Assembly: GCA_900767685.1 (NCBI GenBank)
Contig: CAAGAB010000347.1
Location: 1-11,701, forward strand
DNA: 11,701 nt
Direction of reading: 5' to 3'
Source of the DNA: an uncultured Coprococcus sp.
GTDB lineage: Bacteria; Bacillota_A; Clostridia; Lachnospirales; Lachnospiraceae
Part shown: positions 6,794 to 11,701 of the stretch, in pieces
Layout of the letters: the number at the start of each line of letters is the position of its first letter
Numbering within the stretch: the stretch's first letter is position 1
Notes under the pieces: model-generated
Seen by the model: the letters and a program-made list of their open reading frames with translations, nothing else
Databases searched by the model: none
Told to the model about the DNA's origin: nothing
Translations under genes and position numbers: made by a program

Positions 6794-7978
6794 ATGGCAA
6801 AGAAGATTGTTTTAGCAGGCGCATGTCGTACAGCTATCGGAACAATGGGTGGATCACTCAGCACAACACCAGCAGCAGAGCTTGGTTCAATCGTTATCAA
6901 GGAGGCTATCAACAGAGCAGGAGTTCCTGCAGATCAGGTAGACCACGTATACATGGGTTGTGTTATCCAGGCTGGTCAGGGACAGAACGTAGCACGTCAG
7001 GCTTCAATCAAGGCTGGACTTCCAATCGAGACAACTGCTGTTACAGTTAACGTTGTCTGTGGTTCAGGTCTTAACTGTGTCAACATGGCTGCACAGATGA
7101 TCGAGGCAGGAGATGCTGATATCGTAGTTGCAGGTGGTATGGAGAATATGTCTATGGCTCCTTACGCTATGATGAAGGGTCGTTTCGGTTACAGAATGAA
7201 CAATGGTGTACTTGTAGATACAATGGTAAACGATGCTCTCTGGGATGCATTCAATGATTATCACATGATCAAGACAGCTGACAATATCTGTGAGCAGTGG
7301 GGTCTTACACGTGAGGAGCTTGATGAGTTTGCAGCAAAGAGCCAGCAGAAGGCTGTTGCAGCGCAGGAGTCAGGTGCATTTGATGCTGAGATCGTTCCAG
7401 TTATGGTAAAGAAGAAGAAAGAGATGGTTGAGTTCAAGAAGGATGAGGGACCAAGACCTGGTACAACAGTTGAGACACTTTCAAGACTCAGAACAATCAA
7501 TCCTAACGGATTTGTTACAGCTGGTAACGCTTCAGGTATCAATGATGGTGCTGCAGCTATCGTTGTTATGAGCGAGGAGAAGGCTAAGGAGCTTGGCGTT
7601 AAGCCTATGGCTACATGGGTAGCTGGAGCACTTGGCGGAGTTGATCCTTCAATCATGGGTATCGGACCTGTAGCTTCAACCAAGAAGGTTATGGCTAAGA
7701 CTGGTCTCAAGATTGAGGACTTCGATGTTATCGAGGCAAACGAGGCATTTGCTGCACAGTCAGTAGCAGTTGCTAAGGATCTTGGATTTGATGTTGACAA
7801 GCAGGTTAACCCTAACGGTGGTGCTATCGCTCTTGGACATCCAGTTGGAGCTTCAGGATGTCGTATCCTTGTTACACTTCTTCATGAGATGCAGGCAAAG
7901 GGTGCTAAGACAGGTCTTGCTACTCTCTGTATCGGTGGTGGAATGGGTTGCTCAACAGTCGTTAAGATCGAGGACTAA
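6794..7978 (+). CDS. thl: Acetyl-CoA C-acetyltransferase (thiolase)
   Basis: Condenses two acetyl-CoA to acetoacetyl-CoA plus CoA, the first step of butyrate formation, in the cytoplasm. The 394-residue product has the usual biosynthetic-thiolase length. The nucleophile is Cys89 in the VNVVCGSG motif; the second active-site elements are His349 in GHPVGASG and Cys379 in CIGGGMG. The N-terminus MAKKIVLAGACRTAIG is typical of the family, which supports the start at 6794; the upstream ATG would add five residues with no family support. It is the first gene of the butyrate cluster and probably the first cistron of the operon. Codon use is strongly biased (ATC, ACA, TCA, few ATA), as in highly expressed genes. 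Confidence 0.97.
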   Translation: MAKKIVLAGACRTAIGTMGGSLSTTPAAELGSIVIKEAINRAGVPADQVDHVYMGCVIQAGQGQNVARQASIKAGLPIETTAVTVNVVCGSGLNCVNMAAQMIEAGDADIVVAGGMENMSMAPYAMMKGRFGYRMNNGVLVDTMVNDALWDAFNDYHMIKTADNICEQWGLTREELDEFAAKSQQKAVAAQESGAFDAEIVPVMVKKKKEMVEFKKDEGPRPGTTVETLSRLRTINPNGFVTAGNASGINDGAAAIVVMSEEKAKELGVKPMATWVAGALGGVDPSIMGIGPVASTKKVMAKTGLKIEDFDVIEANEAFAAQSVAVAKDLGFDVDKQVNPNGGAIALGHPVGASGCRILVTLLHEMQAKGAKTGLATLCIGGGMGCSTVVKIED

Positions 7979-8005
7979 TTCAAAGCGATATATATAATTC
8001 AAAAC

Positions 8006-8036
8006 GGAGCTGACTACATTCCATGCAGCCAGCTCC
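8006..8036 (+). other. Intergenic hairpin between thl and crt
   Basis: A perfect 7-bp stem GGAGCTG / CAGCTCC (8006-8012 with 8030-8036) encloses a 17-nt loop in the 87-nt thl-crt gap. No U-tract follows, so it is unlikely to be a full terminator. It may be an RNA processing or stability element that lets thl and crt be expressed at different levels. The stem includes a GGAG but no start codon follows at the right distance. Confidence 0.5.
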
Positions 8037-8065
8037 TGCAAATCAGTATAAAAAGGAGATACATC

Positions 8066-8857
8066 ATGGAGTTTGTTACATACGAACAGGATGGATATGT
8101 AGGAATCATTACGATCAACCGTCCAAAGGCCCTGAACGCGCTCAACAGTGCAGTTCTCGAGGAGCTTGATGCTACATTCAAGGCAGTTGATCTTGATGCA
8201 ACAAGATGTCTTATTCTTACAGGAGCTGGCGAGAAGTCATTTGTTGCCGGAGCTGATATAGGTGAGATGTCAACACTCACAAAGGCAGAGGGAGAGGCCT
8301 TCGGTAAGAAGGGTAACGATGTGTTCAGAGCTATCGAGACATTCCCTATCCCGGTTATCGCAGCAGTGAACGGATTCGCTCTTGGCGGCGGATGCGAGAT
8401 CTCAATGAGCTGTGACATCAGAATCTGCTCAGAGAATGCAATATTCGGTCAGCCAGAGGTTGGTCTTGGAATCACACCTGGTTTTGGCGGAACACAGAGA
8501 CTTGCACGTCTTGTAGGTGCAGGCATGGCTAAGCAGCTTATCTACACAGCAAGAAACATCAAGGCAGATGAGGCTTACAGAATCGGTCTTGTGAACGCTG
8601 TTTATCCACTTGAGGAGCTCCTTCCAGCAGCTAAGAAGATGGCAGCCGGAATCGCAGCAAACGCTCCTATTGCAGTAAGAAACTGCAAGAAGGCTATCAA
8701 CGATGGCTTACAGGTAGATATGGATCAGGCAATTGTTATTGAAGAGAAGCTTTTTGGTGACTGTTTCGAGACAGAGGATCAGAAGGCAGGAATGGGCAAT
8801 TTCCTTGAGAAAGACAAGGAGAAGAAACTTAAGGTTGTTCCTTTCCAGAATAAGTAA
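8066..8857 (+). CDS. crt: Crotonase (3-hydroxybutyryl-CoA dehydratase)
   Basis: Dehydrates 3-hydroxybutyryl-CoA to crotonyl-CoA, the third step of the pathway. The 263-residue protein is a normal single-domain enoyl-CoA hydratase. The oxyanion-hole region AGADI (near 66-70) and the GFALGGGCE motif are present. The two catalytic glutamates are Glu111 (GGGCE) and Glu131 (QPEVGLG), 20 residues apart as in the classical enzymes. AGGAG at 8054-8058 precedes the ATG by 7 nt. Position between thl and hbd identifies it as the short-chain butyrate enzyme rather than a fatty-acid degradation paralogue. Both active-site glutamates being present argues for hydratase activity, not an isomerase or other crotonase-fold reaction. 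Confidence 0.96.
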   Translation: MEFVTYEQDGYVGIITINRPKALNALNSAVLEELDATFKAVDLDATRCLILTGAGEKSFVAGADIGEMSTLTKAEGEAFGKKGNDVFRAIETFPIPVIAAVNGFALGGGCEISMSCDIRICSENAIFGQPEVGLGITPGFGGTQRLARLVGAGMAKQLIYTARNIKADEAYRIGLVNAVYPLEELLPAAKKMAAGIAANAPIAVRNCKKAINDGLQVDMDQAIVIEEKLFGDCFETEDQKAGMGNFLEKDKEKKLKVVPFQNK

Positions 8858-8878
8858 TAATTAACAGTTCTGATATTA

Positions 8879-8923
8879 ACATTTAGGGTGGGGAATCTGA
8901 TAAAGGTAAACCATCCTAAATGT
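8879..8923 (+). other. Hairpin 1 in the crt-hbd gap
   Basis: A 13-bp stem pairs 8879-8891 with 8911-8923, with one G-U wobble and a 19-nt loop. It starts about 20 nt after the crt stop. There is no U-tract behind it, so partial termination or 3'-end protection of the thl-crt segment is more likely than strong termination. Confidence 0.6.
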
Positions 8924-8939
8924 GTGATATAAGTATTAT

Positions 8940-8983
8940 GGTAGCATGTTAAACGAAACGTACATGAATTTCTCATGTTTACC
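8940..8983 (+). promoter_or_regulatory. Alternative hairpins in the hbd leader
   Basis: ACATGA (8962-8967) pairs with TCATGT (8973-8978) around a 5-nt loop. A competing longer-range pairing joins GGTA-CATG (8940-8943, 8945-8948) with CATG-TACC (8974-8977, 8980-8983). The two share bases 8974-8977 and cannot form together. They lie 15 nt upstream of the hbd Shine-Dalgarno site (AGGAGG, 8998-9003). No known riboswitch class is recognised; the stems are short, so function is speculative. Confidence 0.3.
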
Positions 8984-9011
8984 AGAAAAAAAGATTTAGG
9001 AGGACATAAAA

Positions 9012-9884
9012 ATGAAGGTTGGCGTAATTGGTGCAGGAACCATGGGTCAGGGCATTGCTAAGGCATTTGCTCAGGTTGACGGATACGAGGTTGCACTCTG
9101 CGATATCAAGCAGGAGTGGGCTGAAGGCGGTAAGGACAAGATCGCTAAGGGTTATGCAAGACTCGTAGAAAAAGGAAAGATGACACAGGAGAAGGTTGAT
9201 GGTATTCTTGCCAGCATCACTCCAGGTCTTAAGGAAGACTTATGTGCAGACTGTGACCTTATCGTTGAGGCTGCTTTCGAGAACATGGAAGTAAAGAAGA
9301 CAACATTTGCTGAGCTTGACAAGATCTGCAAGCCAGAGTGTGTATTCGCTTCAAACACATCATCACTTTCTATCACAGAGATTGGAAATGGTCTTACACG
9401 TCCTATGATCGGTATGCATTTCTTCAATCCAGCTGACAGAATGAAGCTCATCGAGGTTATCGCAGGTGTTAATACACCAGCTGAGACTGTAGAGAAGATC
9501 GTTAAGATCTCAGAGGAGATCGGTAAGACTCCAGTACAGGTTAACGAGGCTGCTGGATTCGTAGTAAACAGAATCCTCATCCCAATGATCAACGAAGCTG
9601 CATTCATCAAGATGGAAGGTGTATCAGATATAGCTGGTATCGACGCAGCTATGAAGCTCGGTGCTAACCATCCAATGGGACCACTTGAGCTCGGTGATTT
9701 CGTAGGTCTTGATATCTGTCTTGCAATCATGGATGTTCTGTACAATGAGACAGGTGACAGCAAGTATCGTGCATGTCCATTACTTCGTAAGATGGTACGT
9801 GGTGGCAATCTCGGTGTTAAGAGCGGCAGAGGATTCTATGTATACAATGCTGATCGTACAAAGACACCAGTTGATGCTCAGTAA
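9012..9884 (+). CDS. hbd: 3-hydroxybutyryl-CoA dehydrogenase
   Basis: Reduces acetoacetyl-CoA to 3-hydroxybutyryl-CoA, usually with NADH, as the second step of the pathway. The 290-residue length is typical. The N-terminal Rossmann fold has GAGTMG at 7-12. Catalytic residues expected for the family are all visible: Ser117 in SNTSS, His136 in HFFNP, Glu148 in KLIEV and Asn186 in GFVVNR, with the His-Glu and His-Asn spacings (12 and 50) matching the mammalian enzyme. The C-terminal dimerisation domain carries HPMGPLELGD. AGGAGG at 8998-9003 fixes the ATG start. The stop TAA is followed directly by an in-frame TAG. The unusually long 154-nt leader with hairpins suggests separate control of this and the following genes. 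Confidence 0.97.
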   Translation: MKVGVIGAGTMGQGIAKAFAQVDGYEVALCDIKQEWAEGGKDKIAKGYARLVEKGKMTQEKVDGILASITPGLKEDLCADCDLIVEAAFENMEVKKTTFAELDKICKPECVFASNTSSLSITEIGNGLTRPMIGMHFFNPADRMKLIEVIAGVNTPAETVEKIVKISEEIGKTPVQVNEAAGFVVNRILIPMINEAAFIKMEGVSDIAGIDAAMKLGANHPMGPLELGDFVGLDICLAIMDVLYNETGDSKYRACPLLRKMVRGGNLGVKSGRGFYVYNADRTKTPVDAQ

Positions 9885-9926
9885 TAGTGCTAAGTAATAT
9901 AATATATTTATGGAGGAATAATTAGA

Positions 9927-11093
9927 ATGGATTTCGCTTTAGACAAGAAGTATGAAATGGCGCAGAATTTATTCAGAGAGTTCGCGCAGAATGAAGTAAA
10001 GCCTCTTGCTCAGGAAATTGACGAACAGCACAGATTTCCTAGAGAGACTGTAGAGAAGATGGCAAAGTATGGTTTCTTAGGAATCCCTGTTTCTAAGGAG
10101 TTAGGCGGACAGGGCTGTGATATTCTCACATATGCTATGTGCGTTGAGGAGCTTTCAAAGGTTTGTGGTACTACAGGTGTTATCGTATCAGCACACACAT
10201 CACTCTGTGTTGATCCTATCGTAACATTTGGTACACCAGCTCAGAAGGAGAAGTATGTTCCAGATCTTGCCTCAGGTAGAAAGCTTGGTGCTTTCGGTCT
10301 TACTGAGCCAGGTGCTGGTACAGATGCTCAGGGACAGCAGACAAAGGCTGTACTTGACGGAGACGAGTGGGTACTTAACGGATCAAAGTGCTTCATCACA
10401 AACGGTAAAGAGGCTGATGTATATATCGTAATCGCTGTTACTGGTATCGTTGAGAAGCGTGGCAGAAAGATGAAGGAGATCTCAGCATTCATCGTAGAGA
10501 AGGGTACACCTGGATTTACATTCGGTACAAAGGAGAACAAGATGGGTATCTGTGGTTCTTCAACATACGAGCTTATCTTCACAGACTGCCGTATTCCAAA
10601 GGACGCTCTTCTTGGACAGAAGGGTAAGGGATTCAATATCGCTATGCACACACTTGACGGTGGACGTATCGGTATCGCTGCTCAGGCTCTTGGTATTGCA
10701 GAGGGCGCTCTCGAGACAACAGTAAACTATGTTAAAGAGAGAAAGCAGTTCGGCAGATCAATCGCTCAGTTCCAGAATACACAGTTCGTTCTTGCAGATC
10801 TTGCAACAAAGATCGAGGCAGCTAAGCTTCTCGTATACAAGGCAGCAAGAAAGAAGGATGAGTACCAGAGCGGTGCTAAGGTTTCTTACTCAGTAGAGGC
10901 AGCTATGGCTAAGCTTTACGCAGCTGAGGTTGCTATGGAAGTTACTACAAAGTGTGTTCAGTTACACGGTGGTTACGGTTACATCAAGGAGTACGATGTT
11001 GAGCGTATGATGCGTGATGCTAAGATTACAGAGATCTACGAGGGAACTTCAGAGGTTCAGCGTATGGTTATTTCTGCAAACTTATTAAAGTAA
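9927..11093 (+). CDS. bcd: Butyryl-CoA dehydrogenase
   Basis: An FAD-dependent short-chain acyl-CoA dehydrogenase that reduces crotonyl-CoA to butyryl-CoA, taking electrons from EtfAB. The 388 residues are close to the family norm of about 380. The FAD/substrate motif GLTEPGAGTDA, the ITNGKEAD segment and the C-terminal QLHGGYGYIKEY signature are present. The catalytic base is Glu372 in EIYEGTSE. The strong site TGGAGGAA ends 9 nt before the ATG. The gap to hbd is only 42 nt and AT-rich, and the gap to etfB is 17 nt, so all are one operon. Adjacent etfB supports a fermentative, electron-bifurcating Bcd-Etf complex rather than a beta-oxidation enzyme; this last point is inferred from context. 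Confidence 0.97.
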   Translation: MDFALDKKYEMAQNLFREFAQNEVKPLAQEIDEQHRFPRETVEKMAKYGFLGIPVSKELGGQGCDILTYAMCVEELSKVCGTTGVIVSAHTSLCVDPIVTFGTPAQKEKYVPDLASGRKLGAFGLTEPGAGTDAQGQQTKAVLDGDEWVLNGSKCFITNGKEADVYIVIAVTGIVEKRGRKMKEISAFIVEKGTPGFTFGTKENKMGICGSSTYELIFTDCRIPKDALLGQKGKGFNIAMHTLDGGRIGIAAQALGIAEGALETTVNYVKERKQFGRSIAQFQNTQFVLADLATKIEAAKLLVYKAARKKDEYQSGAKVSYSVEAAMAKLYAAEVAMEVTTKCVQLHGGYGYIKEYDVERMMRDAKITEIYEGTSEVQRMVISANLLK

Positions 11094-11096
11094 TAT

Positions 11097-11102
11097 AGGA
11101 GG
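11097..11102 (+). promoter_or_regulatory. Ribosome binding site deciding the etfB GTG start
   Basis: AGGAGG, 4 nt after the bcd stop and 8 nt before GTG at 11111. The GTG gives the standard EtfB N-terminus, so a non-ATG start is well supported. Confidence 0.85.
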
Positions 11103-11110
11103 TACTTAAC

Positions 11111-11701
11111 GTGAAGGTTATAGTTTGTATAAAGCAGGTACCTGATACAAAGGGTGGAGTACAGTTCAACCCAGACGGTACATTAAACAGAGCAGCAATG
11201 CTTACAATCATGAACCCTGATGATAAGGCAGGACTTGAGGCTGCACTTAGATTAAAGGATCAGTATGGTGCAGAGGTAACAGTTCTTACAATGGGTCTTC
11301 CAAAGGCTGCTGATGTTCTTCAGGAAGCAATCGCTATGGGAGCTGACAAGGGTGTTCTTGTAACAGACCGTGTTCTTGGTGGAGCTGATACATGGGCTAC
11401 ATCAACAACAATCGCTGGAGCTCTCAGAAAGCTTGATTATGATCTGATCATAACAGGTCGTCAGGCTATCGATGGAGATACAGCTCAGGTTGGACCACAG
11501 ATCGCTGAGCATCTTGGAATTCCTGTAATTTCATATGCACAGGAGATCAAGGTTGACGGAGACGCAGTTATCGTTAAGCGTCAGTATGATGACGGATATC
11601 ATATGTTAAAGGCTAAGATGCCTTGCCTTGTAACATCACTTTCTGAGTTAAATGAGCCAAGATACATGGCTCCAGGTGGAAGCTTCGATGTAGTTAATGC
11701 A
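11111..11701 (+). CDS. etfB: Electron transfer flavoprotein beta subunit (3' partial)
   Basis: The frame opens with GTG and stays open to the window edge, giving 197 of an expected 255-265 residues. The start MKVIVCIKQVPDT and the NPDDKAGLEAALRLKD segment are typical of EtfB from anaerobic butyrate producers. The nucleotide-binding signature GRQAIDGDTAQVGPQ is at 116-130. With EtfA it forms a heterodimer that carries FAD and passes electrons to Bcd. In characterised Bcd-Etf systems it oxidises NADH, sending one electron to crotonyl-CoA and one to ferredoxin or flavodoxin. Position directly after bcd supports that class. The gene is cut by the window end, not by mutation; etfA is expected beyond. 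Confidence 0.95.
   Translation, partial: MKVIVCIKQVPDTKGGVQFNPDGTLNRAAMLTIMNPDDKAGLEAALRLKDQYGAEVTVLTMGLPKAADVLQEAIAMGADKGVLVTDRVLGGADTWATSTTIAGALRKLDYDLIITGRQAIDGDTAQVGPQIAEHLGIPVISYAQEIKVDGDAVIVKRQYDDGYHMLKAKMPCLVTSLSELNEPRYMAPGGSFDVVNA

Noticed and set aside
9152..9808. 218-codon minus-strand frame inside hbd
   Set aside because: It is a mirror of the strongly biased codon use of hbd; all catalytic motifs are on the + strand. The same applies to the antisense frame at 7261-7800 in thl.
9871..9903. Internal promoter before bcd (TTGATG ... TATAAT)
   Set aside because: The -10 box is perfect but the spacer to the best -35 is 21 bp, and the region is simply AT-rich.
1..11701. CRISPR array, transposon, phage, tRNA or rRNA
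   Set aside because: No spaced direct repeats of CRISPR type, transposase motifs, cloverleaf sequences or rRNA cores were recognised; the only arrays are coding repeats in the large protein.

Overview
The window looks like the chromosome of a low-to-mid-GC Gram-positive anaerobe, most likely a butyrate-forming member of the Lachnospiraceae (Butyrivibrio / Roseburia / Agathobacter type). This rests on the gene order thl-crt-hbd-bcd-etfB, the strong AGGAGG-type ribosome binding sites, the codon use, and the nature of the large lysine/glutamate-rich protein upstream. The genus is an inference; no rRNA or other marker is present. All recognised genes lie on the + strand.

Region 1 (1-3447) is the 3' part of one very large gene; the reading frame is already open at base 1. 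The visible 1148 residues comprise a basic start, a glycine/leucine-rich tandem repeat, an acidic linker, a period-8 Lys/Glu helix that runs into a very long charged coiled coil, and a small C-terminal globular domain. That domain resembles a AAA+/CbxX-type ATPase module, but the key Walker A and Walker B residues are replaced. I do not know a named function; a structural or scaffold role is inferred.

Region 2 (3448-6571) holds an MreB/Mbl-family actin-like gene followed 6 nt later by a ygiQ-family radical SAM gene, probably one transcription unit. In front of the mreB-like gene is a consensus-like sigma-A promoter (TTGAAA-N17-TATAAT). Its -10 box lies inside the left arm of a 16-bp inverted repeat, so promoter and terminator/operator signals are interleaved.

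Region 3 (6572-11701) is the central butyrate pathway: thl (acetyl-CoA C-acetyltransferase), crt (crotonase), hbd (3-hydroxybutyryl-CoA dehydrogenase), bcd (butyryl-CoA dehydrogenase) and the first 197 codons of etfB, which runs off the right edge; etfA is expected next. Together these convert two acetyl-CoA to butyryl-CoA. In characterised clostridial systems the Bcd-EtfAB step couples crotonyl-CoA reduction to ferredoxin reduction by flavin-based electron bifurcation. These genes have strong Shine-Dalgarno sites and a more restricted codon set than the upstream genes, as expected for highly expressed fermentation enzymes. The thl-crt and crt-hbd gaps contain hairpins without a U-tract, which may tune mRNA processing or stability.

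The butyrate operon is ordinary. The least explained part is the left edge: a repeat-rich coiled-coil protein ending in an apparent pseudo-AAA+ domain, next to a stand-alone actin-like protein. No rRNA, tRNA, CRISPR array, insertion sequence or phage gene was seen.
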